A stretch of DNA of 64,000 nt, taken from assembly GCF_004353895.1 (NCBI RefSeq), contig NZ_SMOG01000004.1, positions 26,459 through 90,458 on the forward strand, given 5' to 3'. Numbering within the stretch: position 1 is the first letter of the stretch; each line of letters begins with the position of its first letter. The notes beneath the pieces were generated by a model. It was not told the origin of the DNA, did not search any database, and worked only from the letters and a program-made list of their open reading frames with translations. The DNA is from Candidatus Syntrophosphaera thermopropionivorans (lineage in GTDB: Bacteria; Cloacimonadota; Cloacimonadia; Cloacimonadales; Cloacimonadaceae). The position numbers were made by a program, and so were the translations under genes. Shown piece after piece: positions 44,420 to 53,539 of this stretch.

Positions 44420-45153
44420 ATAATGTAGGTGATATCTTCTTGAGCAAATTCAAACATATCTATTGGGTTTTCAAAAAGGAAAGCCTGTAAAGTAGGAGAG
44501 ATACCGTGCGTTAATAACACTCTTTTAATACCAGAATATTGCAGTCTTATTATCTGGTCAGCTTCCGGATGCTGTGCATCAATAATAACTGTATGGCAAT
44601 TACGTATGAGGAATTGAACGCTTTCAACTTTATTAATATCAGAGGTATAAGCGAGAGAGCCTTCAGGACCAGAAATGCGGAAAGCATAGGAATGTAGAAG
44701 ATTCGGTAGTTTACTCTCATTCACTAAATCTTCGTATTCAAGTAAATGGTCAGTCAGAGCCACATTAACTTCTTCATAATATAATTCACTTTCTTCACAA
44801 TCCAGAATATGAAGGGGGAAGGTAAATTTCTGGATAAAGGTATAGAGGAATTGCAGTGTTTCTACCAGAGCTGCAGGTCTTTCAGGTAGAAAAAGTTGTA
44901 GTGGTTTTTCTCTTTTTTGTATCTTCAGCATCTGTAAAAGCATAAATAACCCTGAAATATGGTCAGGATGATAGTGACTGATAAAGATTGCATCCAAAAC
45001 ATTATTATCTAAATGATGTTTTAGTAATTGCTGGGAAACTCCTTCACCACAATCAAAAAGAAGATGCTTCCCATTTACATTAACATATAAACTGCTTTGA
45101 TTTTTTCCCAATTCCGGCATTCCGGACCCTGTACCTAAAAGAATAAATTTCAT
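44416..45153 (-). CDS. Metallo-beta-lactamase-fold hydrolase (RNase Z-like)
   Basis: This 245-residue protein starts MKFILLGTGSGMPE, the opening shared by RNase Z and related enzymes, and has the metal motif SHYHPDHISGL. A second ligand D lies in AYTSDINKVE, and later histidines occur in DAQHPE and LTHGIS. It lacks the long exosite arm of true RNase Z, so it is a relative that cleaves a phosphodiester or similar bond; the substrate is unknown. It overlaps the WecA-like gene by 4 bases and the TPR gene by 4. Confidence 0.85.
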   Translation of the reverse strand: MKFILLGTGSGMPELGKNQSSLYVNVNGKHLLFDCGEGVSQQLLKHHLDNNVLDAIFISHYHPDHISGLFMLLQMLKIQKREKPLQLFLPERPAALVETLQFLYTFIQKFTFPLHILDCEESELYYEEVNVALTDHLLEYEDLVNESKLPNLLHSYAFRISGPEGSLAYTSDINKVESVQFLIRNCHTVIIDAQHPEADQIIRLQYSGIKRVLLTHGISPTLQAFLFENPIDMFEFAQEDITYII

Positions 45154-46253
45154 TTTAATGACCTTCCTGTTTTTTGTTGATTGATAGGTATGACAATTGG
45201 TATCTGATCAAGCTTGTGTCCTAAAAATAGGAAAAACAAGGTAAACATAATAGCCGTAGCAATAAGTAGAACTCCATTTCCTGTAATAAAAATTATAACC
45301 GTAGTCAGAACAATCATTAGATTAAGAGCATAAACAATTATAGCAGTGATTTTAACTGAGCCCAACATTGTGAGGAGACGATGTGTGGAATGGTCTCTAC
45401 CGCCTTGACTTATATGTCTTCCATCACGAGTGCGAGTGTAGCTGACCAAACAAATATCAAATATTGCATAGCTTAAAAGTAATACAGGTAGAAGGTAGAA
45501 GATATTATTTTGGCGAGTTAAAACGGCAAATCTGCCCATAAGAATTCCCATAGAAGAGAGAAAATATCCTATGAACATAGAACCAGCATCACCTAAAAAA
45601 ATCTTGGCAGGATTGAAATTATAAGGTAAGAAACCTAAGGTCGCACCAGCAAAACTAAGGGATATCAATCCAATGAATGCCATTTCTGAACTGTTTGAAC
45701 CAGTTATATTGGCTAAACTAAAAGCAAAGTAACCCAAACCTAATATTCCTGCCATTCCACTTAAAATCCCATCCATATTATCTAAAAAATTCATTGCATT
45801 CATTAGTCCTACCATCCAGAGAACCATTAAAGGCAAGGAAATATAGATGGACCCGAACATATGATTCAATTCAGCTATCCTGAAACTACTTAATATAAAA
45901 ATTAGACTGACTGTTATCTGTCCCAGAAGTTTAATCGCTGGATGCATTCCAAATTTATCATCAATTAATCCTAAAACAGTAATGAGTAATCCTCCAAGTA
46001 GATAGCCAATCATAGGGAGATCAAAATAACGATTAGGTGATATTGCCACATCATATATACACAATAAAGAAAAACCAATAAACACACTTAATCCACCCAA
46101 AAGTGGTGTCTTCTGCTGGTGTATTTTTCTTGCTGCAGGTTTATCTTCAAAGTTTAAAGCTCGTGCCAATTTAATTATAAAAGGCGTTAAGCCATAAACA
46201 AATAAGAAGGACATAATGAATACACTCAAGTATTCCCATGTCCGATTTTCCAT
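45150..46253 (-). CDS. Undecaprenyl-phosphate GlcNAc-1-phosphate transferase family (WecA/MraY-like)
   Basis: This 367-residue membrane protein has about ten segments. The catalytic acidic motifs of the family are present: DDKFG, the NAMNFLDNMDGI loop and FLGDAGSMFIGY, with a cytosolic HISQGGRDHSTHRLL histidine loop as in WecA/TagO. It links a sugar-1-phosphate to undecaprenyl phosphate, the first step of O-antigen or other surface polysaccharides. The histidine loop favours WecA over MraY. It is the first gene of a seven-gene minus-strand operon that ends with pcrA and mfd. Confidence 0.9.
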   Translation of the reverse strand: MENRTWEYLSVFIMSFLFVYGLTPFIIKLARALNFEDKPAARKIHQQKTPLLGGLSVFIGFSLLCIYDVAISPNRYFDLPMIGYLLGGLLITVLGLIDDKFGMHPAIKLLGQITVSLIFILSSFRIAELNHMFGSIYISLPLMVLWMVGLMNAMNFLDNMDGILSGMAGILGLGYFAFSLANITGSNSSEMAFIGLISLSFAGATLGFLPYNFNPAKIFLGDAGSMFIGYFLSSMGILMGRFAVLTRQNNIFYLLPVLLLSYAIFDICLVSYTRTRDGRHISQGGRDHSTHRLLTMLGSVKITAIIVYALNLMIVLTTVIIFITGNGVLLIATAIMFTLFFLFLGHKLDQIPIVIPINQQKTGRSLK

Positions 46254-46549
46254 ATTAATTCTCCCTTTTATATTTAATCAAACTTCTTTGCCACTTGTTT
46301 TTTGTCAATCCAAAAGGAAGTTTATGAAGCTCTTGAAAAATTAATTAATTCTTATAAGAGTTTTCTAATTAATTATGTATCTCTTATATGCTGATTTAGG
46401 ATGCTTAAATTAATGGAGGGAAGATAAGAAAAAGAAAGAAAAAATTTCAGCATTAGGCACGAATAATGCTTTCATAAAGATATTAGATATGAAAAATATT
46501 AAATGACTTCAAAATATGCAAATTTAATTATTTCAATATAGGAGAAAAA

Positions 46550-48979
46550 ATGAAGAAGTTAATACTTGTAATGACTATTGTCTTATTATGCTCAATGGCT
46601 TTTGCTTGGGACTTAATCAGACAGACAGCTTTTCCGACAAATTTTTATTGCCTGGAAAAAATTGGTAATACTTATTGGGCGGGAGGTTATGTAGGTGCGG
46701 TAGCAAAGTCAACTGATAATGGTTTAACCTGGCGATTTGTGGAAACCCCAGCTTATAATGCATCGGCTAATAATTATAAAGATGTATGGGATATAGATTT
46801 CATTAACGATATGCAAGGTATTTTGGTGGGAGACGATGGTTTAGTTGCTCTCACTAATGATGGAGGTGCCAGCTGGACTTGGCCTCAAAGTGCGCAAAAT
46901 ATTATTGGCACGAGCAGAATGTACGGAGCAGTATATTTTCCCGATGGAAGAATTTGGATTTGTGGTTATGATGGGAAGATTGGTTATTCACCTGATTTTG
47001 GAGTCACTTGGAGCCTTCAAGCACAAGGCGTAACCACTGTAGCTTGCTATGGTATATCTATGAATGAATCAGGAGTTGGTTTTGTTGCTCTGAATAAAGG
47101 GACTCCTAGTCAATCCAAGATTTTAAGGACCACTAATTTTGGTCAAACTTGGAATTTAATTAATCTTACGGTAACCGACAATCCTTCTTTTAATAAGGTT
47201 CGTCAATTTGGGAATAAAGTGGTGCTATGTGGAGATAAGGGTTGCATAAGTTACAGCAATGATAATGGTGTAAATTGGACTCACTATTATGGAGCCGGAG
47301 GTACCGGCACATCAATGCGTGATGTAGTAATGGAAGGGAATGTGGGTTATGCCGTAGGAAGAAATGCCACCATTATCAAGACTACAGATGGTTGGGCTAC
47401 TTGGCAACTTCTCAATCATAATGCCACCGTCTATATTGAAGGAATAAAATTCCGTAATGATGGAAGTTTACTTGCCTGTGGCTGGCAAGGAACTTTGATG
47501 TTATCTACTGATGAAGGAATAACCTGGGAAGATCTGGTTCCTAATGCTATTGACCTCTGGCAAGCAGATGTTTTGGACGCTAATAATTGGTATATAGTAG
47601 GAGATAAAGGAACAATTTTAAGAACAATGGATGGTGGTCACACCTTAATAAAGAAAAATATTTCAGGTAGTACCAGTCTCTTTTATACCTGCTATTTTAA
47701 AAATGTAAATGAGGGTTGGGTTACTGGAAAGACCAGTGGTAATATTTATCACACTGTAAACGGTGGTGACAACTGGTCAGTTTTTACAATTCCGGGAGTC
47801 TCTTCAGCTAAAGCTTTTTACAAAATCTTCTTTGTTAATGACCAAGTTGGATATATTGTTGGCTTAGGTGGTAAGGTGACCAAGACTACTGATGGTGGTG
47901 AAACCTGGTTTACTGTAGGAGATAATATTAGTACTTCTGCTAATCTTTATTGCACTTACTGGAAAAATGAATTGAATGGTTATGCTGGAAGTGGCGGTGG
48001 TGTACTTTATATAACAAATGATGGAGGTGTCACTTGGAGTTCCATTACTGTGGGTGCAAATGCTAATATTCGTGATATTTATTTTCGTGATGCCAATAAT
48101 GGCGTTTTAGTTAAAGATGGCGGTGAAATTTATTATACTACAACAGGTGGAAATACAGCTGCAAGCTGGTTAGCGGCAACGGAACAAGCTGTGGGGCATA
48201 TGATGAGTGTAACCTGTGATCATAATGGTGTATTTTGGGCAGCAGGTTATAGCTCAAATCCCAGTCAACAAGGCAATAGTTGGGCTTTATTAAAATCTTT
48301 TGATAATGGAGCAACCTGGCAAGAAGAGGGTTTTCCTCCTTTAACCTTTAATCCTACTCAGCTAACTAATATCAGTACTGGTGGAGGGAAGCTTGTCGTA
48401 GTAGGTAAAAATAATGTTATCCTGGCTCAATTAGAAGTGCCCGAACATGTGACTTTAATTTCTCCTCCGGATAATAGCGTAGGACTTGATCCCAATAATG
48501 TAATCTTGACTTGGGCTCCATCACCTTATGGTTCTGTGGCTGCTTATTATGGAGTGTATATAGCTCCAGATCCTGAAACTTTATTTGATTATTATTATTT
48601 TGAAACTACCGAAACCAGTTTTAACCTTTCTGCAGCTCCTGGAGTTAACCTGGGTTATGGTAATACCTGGTATTGGGCAGTTTTACCTGTTAATGAAATT
48701 ATGGATACTCCTGATCCCAATTCCGATAATTTTATGATTTGGCGTTTTACTACCCAAGCACAAGAAACCTTAGAACCTCCCTCTTTAAGAATTGAAAAAG
48801 TGAATAATCAAATAAAACTTTCCTGGGATGCAGTGCAGGGAGCTACCTCTTATAAAATTTTTGGTGCTTCTGATCCTTACGGAAACTATACTTTAATTAC
48901 CTCAACTACCAGTTTAAATTATATCATAACCAACCCTGGTAATATGCAATTCTTTAAAGTTATAGCTACTAACGAATAG
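46550..48979 (+). CDS. Secreted BNR/YCF48-like beta-propeller protein with C-terminal fibronectin III-like domains
   Basis: This 809-residue protein has a signal peptide (MKKLILVMTIVLLCSMAFA). About ten to twelve propeller blades follow, marked by STDNGLTWRF, LTNDGGASWTW, RTTNFGQTWNL, TTDGGETWFT and similar BNR/Asp-box-type motifs. Residues ~630-725 (LISPPDNSVGLDP) and ~730-809 (PPSLRIEKVNNQIKLSWDAV) are fibronectin III-like. No YPNPFNP-type sorting domain is present at the C-terminus, unlike the secreted protein at 5192. Bacterial members of the YCF48-like class are often found on surface proteins. An AGGAG site precedes the ATG, and a strong terminator follows. Confidence 0.82.
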   Translation: MKKLILVMTIVLLCSMAFAWDLIRQTAFPTNFYCLEKIGNTYWAGGYVGAVAKSTDNGLTWRFVETPAYNASANNYKDVWDIDFINDMQGILVGDDGLVALTNDGGASWTWPQSAQNIIGTSRMYGAVYFPDGRIWICGYDGKIGYSPDFGVTWSLQAQGVTTVACYGISMNESGVGFVALNKGTPSQSKILRTTNFGQTWNLINLTVTDNPSFNKVRQFGNKVVLCGDKGCISYSNDNGVNWTHYYGAGGTGTSMRDVVMEGNVGYAVGRNATIIKTTDGWATWQLLNHNATVYIEGIKFRNDGSLLACGWQGTLMLSTDEGITWEDLVPNAIDLWQADVLDANNWYIVGDKGTILRTMDGGHTLIKKNISGSTSLFYTCYFKNVNEGWVTGKTSGNIYHTVNGGDNWSVFTIPGVSSAKAFYKIFFVNDQVGYIVGLGGKVTKTTDGGETWFTVGDNISTSANLYCTYWKNELNGYAGSGGGVLYITNDGGVTWSSITVGANANIRDIYFRDANNGVLVKDGGEIYYTTTGGNTAASWLAATEQAVGHMMSVTCDHNGVFWAAGYSSNPSQQGNSWALLKSFDNGATWQEEGFPPLTFNPTQLTNISTGGGKLVVVGKNNVILAQLEVPEHVTLISPPDNSVGLDPNNVILTWAPSPYGSVAAYYGVYIAPDPETLFDYYYFETTETSFNLSAAPGVNLGYGNTWYWAVLPVNEIMDTPDPNSDNFMIWRFTTQAQETLEPPSLRIEKVNNQIKLSWDAVQGATSYKIFGASDPYGNYTLITSTTSLNYIITNPGNMQFFKVIATNE

Positions 48980-49009
48980 TTCTTAAAACTATAGATAATA
49001 GTAAGATAA

Positions 49010-49056
49010 AACCTGCTGAGCCCCTTTAAATTTATAAGCTCAGCAGGTTATTTTTT
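49010..49056 (+). terminator. Rho-independent terminator of the propeller gene
   Basis: A perfect 12-bp stem (49010-49021 with 49038-49049, AACCTGCTGAGC and its complement) closes a 16-base loop and is followed by ATTTTTT. It begins 30 bases after the stop codon. Confidence 0.88.
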
Positions 49057-49204
49057 ATCCAACTAAATCTACTTTCCCTTTTCTAAATTATTTTTAATCC
49101 TGCTTGCCTTTTATAGAATTTAGTCTTAATATCTTGCTTTTTAGCTATAAATAACTTCACTCGCCCTTAGACTTATATCTCCCATTCATATTTTAGTTAT
49201 ATCC

Positions 49205-49276
49205 AGCTTATGACCGATTTCGGACATGAGTTGGACATAAGCTGGACATGAGCTGGACATAAGCTGGTCATAAATT
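49205..49276. repeat. 11-bp tandem repeats preceded by one inverted unit (copy 2)
   Basis: Direct units at 49222-49232, 49233-49243, 49244-49254, 49255-49265 and a diverged 49266-49276 share consensus GGACATRAGYT. An inverted unit AGCTTATGACC (49205-49215) and a 6-base GATTTC spacer precede them. The design, spacer length and order match the element at 30342, showing a dispersed family. Confidence 0.85.
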
Positions 49277-49572
49277 AGATATCAAGAGTTAAGGAATAGA
49301 GATAGTTCACAAAATGAGAAAAGAAGTTTTCACCTCTCACCAGATAAAATAAAGGATATAAAGTCTATTTGGACTTATTTTATTTTGTTCTTAATCAATA
49401 AGATAGCTTTAATTATCAGAGAATGGCAGAAAAATAATTGATTCAAAAAAATAGAGTGGTTATATATAGATTACTCTTTTATAATTAAATGGAATAAAAA
49501 GGATTTAGCTGGGAAAAAATATTCACCAGGAATCTATGTATGAAGGATTAAATGAAAGAGTTTTTTGCTAAC

Positions 49573-49648
49573 AAAAAAAGGTGGCTCTGCTAACCTAGAA
49601 TATTTTAATGTCCTACGCTAAAGTTTTGTCCAGTTATAGACGCCACTT
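49573..49648 (-). terminator. Possible terminator downstream of lpxA
   Basis: On the minus strand GTGGC and GCCAC arms enclose a long loop and are followed by seven T's (the complement of 49573-49579), about 100 bases after the lpxA stop. The stem is short and the loop long, so this is tentative. Confidence 0.35.
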
Positions 49649-49683
49649 AAAGGAGAGTTTTATGTATTTTAGGAAGGCAAAGT

Positions 49684-50457
49684 TTATCGAGAAAGACCTC
49701 TTTCGCACTTTCTGATAAATTCAACAAAAACTTTTTGTTCAGGAGTTAAATCGCTCCAGGTTTCTACTTCTGCTAAAGCTTGAGAAGTATTCAAACCTTC
49801 AGAATAAAAGAGTTTATATACCTTCATTATGGCATTTTGGGCTTCGTTAGAAAAGCCTCTCCGGGTCAAACCTACGGTGTTTAAGCCAACAGTTTTGTAA
49901 GGATTACCTTGTCCTCTGGTGTAAGGTGCGATATCTTTTTTGACTGCAGAAGCTCCACCAACGAAGGCATAAGTTCCTATATGGACGAATTGATGGATAG
50001 CGGTTAAGCCTCCAATAGTGGCATAATCCTGAACAATTATATGTCCTGCCATCTGAACAGTGTTTGCCACCACACAATGAGAACCGATATGACAATTATG
50101 TGCAATATGTACATACTCCATCAATAGGTTGTCATTTCCGACTATAGTAAATTCTCCTTCTTGATTGGAACGATTTATAGTGACAAATTCGCGGATAATA
50201 TTACGGTCTCCTATTTTCAGTCCTGTAGGCTCGCCACGATATTTTAAGTCCTGAGGATCTGTACCAATAACAGCATAAGAAAAGATACGATTCTCATTAC
50301 CGATTTCTGATTTGCCCATAATAACCACACTGGAGATGAGGACATTACGATCTCCTAAGATGACTTCTGGTCCAATATGGCAATAGGGTCCGATTTCACA
50401 ATCTTCGCCAATAGTAGCACCTTTTTCTATGATAGCGGTAGGATGAATTCTGGTCAT
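49684..50457 (-). CDS. lpxA: UDP-N-acetylglucosamine acyltransferase LpxA
   Basis: This 257-residue left-handed beta-helix enzyme adds the first 3-hydroxyacyl chain to UDP-GlcNAc in lipid A synthesis. Hexapeptide repeats (IGEDCEIG, IGPEVILG) run from the N-terminus, the catalytic histidine H120 lies in HIAHNCHIG, and the C-terminal helical domain starts with NTVGLTRRGF. The length is standard. It lies 2 bases after the LpxC-FabZ gene at the end of the ompH-lpxD-lpxC/fabZ-lpxA set. lpxB is not in this cluster. Confidence 0.96.
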   Translation of the reverse strand: MTRIHPTAIIEKGATIGEDCEIGPYCHIGPEVILGDRNVLISSVVIMGKSEIGNENRIFSYAVIGTDPQDLKYRGEPTGLKIGDRNIIREFVTINRSNQEGEFTIVGNDNLLMEYVHIAHNCHIGSHCVVANTVQMAGHIIVQDYATIGGLTAIHQFVHIGTYAFVGGASAVKKDIAPYTRGQGNPYKTVGLNTVGLTRRGFSNEAQNAIMKVYKLFYSEGLNTSQALAEVETWSDLTPEQKVFVEFIRKCERGLSR

Positions 50458-50459
50458 AA

Positions 50460-51857
50460 TTACTTCTTTTGCAGTATTGCCATAAAATCGCCTTCTGCCA
50501 CTTTTTCGTGACCTACAAAGGCTTCGCCGCGCATTTTGGAAAGATTTGGTTTTAAAGAAATAACCCTCATTTCATAACGGAGGGTATCACCTGGCATAAC
50601 TGGTTTACGAAATTTTACATTATCAATGGACGCAAAATAAGCAACATACTTGGAAGGGTCATCCATCTGATTGAGTAACATTATTCCACCAGTTTGTGCC
50701 ATACCTTCTATGATGAGCACACCAGGCATTATGGGATGACCGGGAAAATGTCCCTGGAAAAAGGGCTCGTTTATAGTTACATTCTTAATTCCGACAATGG
50801 ATTCGTTTGGTTTGAAATCAATGATTTTATCTACCAGTAAGAAAGGATAACGATGAGGTATTATGCGCATAATAGCATTGGCATCAAAGATTACATCTTT
50901 AGAGTTATCCTTTTGATATTGCTTCTTAAGTTCCTGAGTAAGTTGCATCTGGCGGAGTTTTTTTACCAGCTCAACATTGGTCTTATGACCGCTTCGTGCT
51001 GCTAAAATATGACCTTTTATAGGCACTCCCAGCAGAGCTATGTCTCCAATAAGGTCTACTACTTTATGACGCACAAATTCATTGTAGTAATGTAAGGGAT
51101 GATTGTTCAGGATACCTTCAGGAGAGATAGTAACTTTTTCATGATAACCGAAGATTTCCTGTATATGCTGTAGTTCTTCTTCAGTCATATTCGGGTCTGC
51201 TATTACTAATGCATTGTCCAGAGAACCACCCTTAATCAATCCCTTCTCCTTCAACTCAAGAACTTCATTTATGAAACAAAAGGTACGGGCAGCGGCAAAA
51301 TCTTTTTCAAAATGTTTGATATCAGGTAACCAGGTATATTGAGTTCCCAGATAAGGATGTTTATAATCAATCATAAAGGTGACCTTGAGTTCATTTGAAG
51401 GAACAATTACAATATCCACATTTTCTTCGGGAGCAGAATAGCTTATAGGTTCATCAAATTCAAAGTATACTCTTTCTGCATCCTGTTGCACAAGACCAGC
51501 CTTTTTCAAAAGATTTAAAAATACAATAGCAGAACCATCAGCAACCGGGGCTTCTGGTCCATCAATTTCAATCCTGATATTATCTATGGATAATCCCTTA
51601 ATCGCAGCAAGTACATGTTCAATAGTAGCAACAGTGGCATCTTTAACTCCGATAGTAGTGCCTCTTGAAATATCCACCACATGGTCAATATCAGCAGGAA
51701 TTTCAGGCTTATCGGGCAAATCTATCCGGATAAAGACGATACCTTCATCTTTTCTTGCTGGTTTAAAAGTAATAGTGGAAATTTCTCCTGTATGCAACCC
51801 AATTCCGGTGTAGGAAACTGGAGTCCTAATCGTATTCTTATACTCTGTCATATTCAA
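50460..51857 (-). CDS. lpxC: Bifunctional UDP-3-O-acyl-GlcNAc deacetylase / 3-hydroxyacyl-ACP dehydratase (LpxC-FabZ fusion)
   Basis: The chain has 465 residues. Residues 1-~310 are LpxC with zinc ligands H81 (IEHVLAAI), H264 and D268 (RHKVVDLIGD), and the catalytic histidine H291 (SGHKTN). Residues ~320-465 are FabZ with HRYPFLLVD, catalytic H370 (FQGHFPGHP) and E384 (LIIEGMAQ). LpxC commits UDP-GlcNAc to lipid A and FabZ dehydrates acyl-ACP, so the two compete for the same hydroxyacyl-ACP pool. The fusion is known in Bacteroidetes and Chlorobi. It overlaps lpxD by 4 bases. This organism shares the fused arrangement. Confidence 0.95.
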   Translation of the reverse strand: MNMTEYKNTIRTPVSYTGIGLHTGEISTITFKPARKDEGIVFIRIDLPDKPEIPADIDHVVDISRGTTIGVKDATVATIEHVLAAIKGLSIDNIRIEIDGPEAPVADGSAIVFLNLLKKAGLVQQDAERVYFEFDEPISYSAPEENVDIVIVPSNELKVTFMIDYKHPYLGTQYTWLPDIKHFEKDFAAARTFCFINEVLELKEKGLIKGGSLDNALVIADPNMTEEELQHIQEIFGYHEKVTISPEGILNNHPLHYYNEFVRHKVVDLIGDIALLGVPIKGHILAARSGHKTNVELVKKLRQMQLTQELKKQYQKDNSKDVIFDANAIMRIIPHRYPFLLVDKIIDFKPNESIVGIKNVTINEPFFQGHFPGHPIMPGVLIIEGMAQTGGIMLLNQMDDPSKYVAYFASIDNVKFRKPVMPGDTLRYEMRVISLKPNLSKMRGEAFVGHEKVAEGDFMAILQKK

Positions 51858-52897
51858 GTTTCTTCTTCCTCTTTTTTCTTTTGTTTCAAATAAAAGCGAT
51901 AAATTTCTGGTAGATGTTTTTGACTGACCAGAATCCGCTTAAATCTATCTGCTTCCATAGCAGGACTTCCCCAATAACGAGCATCCGCTGGAATATCATT
52001 AGTGATGCCTGATTGAGCACCGACCATTGCTCTATCTCCAATCTTGAGATGTCCTGCCACTCCAACTTGCCCTGCCAGATATACATAATCTCCTAAAATA
52101 GTGCTTCCGGCTAAACCTACTTGGGCACAAAGAATACAGTGTTTACCAATGCGACAATTATGACCTATCTGGACAAAGTTATCAATTTTAGTGCCCTGTC
52201 CAATAAAGGTTGAGCTAAGAGTTCCACGATCTACGGCAGAATTAGCCTGAATTTCTACAAAATCCTCTATGACCACATTCCCAACCTGGGGGATTTTATT
52301 TTGAACCCCATCCATCAGTATAAAGCCAAAACCATCTGCACCAATGACGGTTCCGCTATGTATAATGACTCCATTACCAATCCTGGTATCTGCATAGATA
52401 TTAACATTAGGATAAAGGTGAGTATTTTTACCAATAGAGACATCATTACTAATAAAACAGTGTGCTTCAAATATGCTATCATTACCAATCTGACAATTTT
52501 TGCCGATGATACAATAAGGACCAATATAGACCCCATCTCCTATGGTGGCAGAAGAATCAATGATAGCAGTAGGATGAATTTCTGGAATAGGTTTTTCAGC
52601 ATCCTGTTCTATCCACCAATCTACTAAACGCAGAAAGGCAAAATAGGGATGAGGATGAAGAATTAAGTTTCTATTGGGAAGATTATTAGCTTTGTCAGGA
52701 TGGCAAAAAATGAGAACAGCAGGAGATTTTTTTACGGCATCCAGATATTTTTCTTGCTCCCAGAAAATCACACTACTGGAATCTGCTTCCTCAGGATCAG
52801 CTACACTTTGTAGAGTAATATTCTGTTCACCATGATATTCACCACCACAAACAGCTACAATATCTTCTGGTGTGATAGTTTTGTTAAATTTTTTCAT
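51854..52897 (-). CDS. lpxD: UDP-3-O-acylglucosamine N-acyltransferase LpxD
   Basis: This 347-residue enzyme has an N-terminal uridine-binding domain (to ~100) and then many hexapeptide repeats forming a left-handed beta helix (IGDGVYIGPYCIIG, IGNGVIIHSG). The catalytic histidine lies in IGHNCRIG near 245. It adds the second acyl chain to lipid A. The C-terminus ends in a lysine/glutamate-rich tail (YLKQKKKEEEET). It overlaps ompH and lpxC-fabZ by 4 bases each. Confidence 0.95.
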   Translation of the reverse strand: MKKFNKTITPEDIVAVCGGEYHGEQNITLQSVADPEEADSSSVIFWEQEKYLDAVKKSPAVLIFCHPDKANNLPNRNLILHPHPYFAFLRLVDWWIEQDAEKPIPEIHPTAIIDSSATIGDGVYIGPYCIIGKNCQIGNDSIFEAHCFISNDVSIGKNTHLYPNVNIYADTRIGNGVIIHSGTVIGADGFGFILMDGVQNKIPQVGNVVIEDFVEIQANSAVDRGTLSSTFIGQGTKIDNFVQIGHNCRIGKHCILCAQVGLAGSTILGDYVYLAGQVGVAGHLKIGDRAMVGAQSGITNDIPADARYWGSPAMEADRFKRILVSQKHLPEIYRFYLKQKKKEEEET

Positions 52898-53508
52898 TTT
52901 TTAGGTATGAATTCATCTGGTTTAAAAGTATCTTCTGGTTTAGGAGTTTGAGTTCCAGTGGTATTAGTTTTATTATCGGGAGTAGGTTTAACAGTATCTT
53001 TATTAAGTTCCAATAAGACCAGGTCAGTTATATCAATAGAAGGAGCAGAATAAAGCACAGTTCCCATACTATCGTCAAATATGATGGTATATCCTTCATC
53101 AGTAGCAATTTTTTTAATTATATTATTAATTTTAGTGTTGATGGGGGAAAGAAGTTCCATATAACGTTGTTCAGATTTTCCACCTTCACCAAAATATTCT
53201 TCTAAAAGACGTCCTGCTTCAGCCTTTTTTTCATCAATCTTGGCTTGAGCTTCTCTTTTAGCTGCTTCTGTTTTAGTCAGTTTAGCTATTTCAAATTCCT
53301 GTTCCATTTGTTTAATTTGAGCATCCAGCTCGTTCAGTTGATTTTTCCAGTTTTGCATATCCAGTTTGTAGATACGGCTTATTTCAGCAAGTTCATTGCT
53401 TTCCTGAATAATGCGGTCCATTTTGACCACGCCAATTTTTACTTCAGCGGCAAAACTGAGGGAAAGTAGTCCTAAGCACAGGACTATGAGTAAAAGTATC
53501 TTTTTCAT
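52894..53508 (-). CDS. OmpH/Skp-family periplasmic chaperone
   Basis: This 204-residue protein has a signal peptide (MKKILLLIVLCLGLLSLSFA). The Skp pattern KIGVVKMDRIIQES is followed by a long coiled-coil region (NWKNQLNELDAQIKQMEQ through EAQAKIDEKKAEA) and a beta segment (YTIIFDDSMGTVLYSAP). Skp chaperones hold outer-membrane proteins during transit to the Bam complex. It has a proline/threonine-rich tail of ~30 residues not usual for Skp. It lies upstream of lpxD, as in many Gram-negatives. Confidence 0.9.
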   Translation of the reverse strand: MKKILLLIVLCLGLLSLSFAAEVKIGVVKMDRIIQESNELAEISRIYKLDMQNWKNQLNELDAQIKQMEQEFEIAKLTKTEAAKREAQAKIDEKKAEAGRLLEEYFGEGGKSEQRYMELLSPINTKINNIIKKIATDEGYTIIFDDSMGTVLYSAPSIDITDLVLLELNKDTVKPTPDNKTNTTGTQTPKPEDTFKPDEFIPKK

Positions 53509-53539
53509 AATATCTCCTGATATTCTTTGGTTTCACCTC

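Larger units (their letters stand above)
48980..49683. other. 704-base intergenic region between convergent genes
   Basis: It contains the propeller-gene terminator (49010-49056), the second 11-bp repeat element (49205-49276) and a weak T-rich hairpin near 49573-49648. The rest (49280-49570) is AT-rich, with no gene seen. A short frame at 49661 with a good ribosome-binding site encodes only 16 residues and is not credible. Confidence 0.5.

Noticed and set aside
49661..49711. 16-codon frame with a good ribosome-binding site next to the lpxA stop
   Set aside because: Too short, overlaps lpxA on the opposite strand and shows no recognisable peptide feature.
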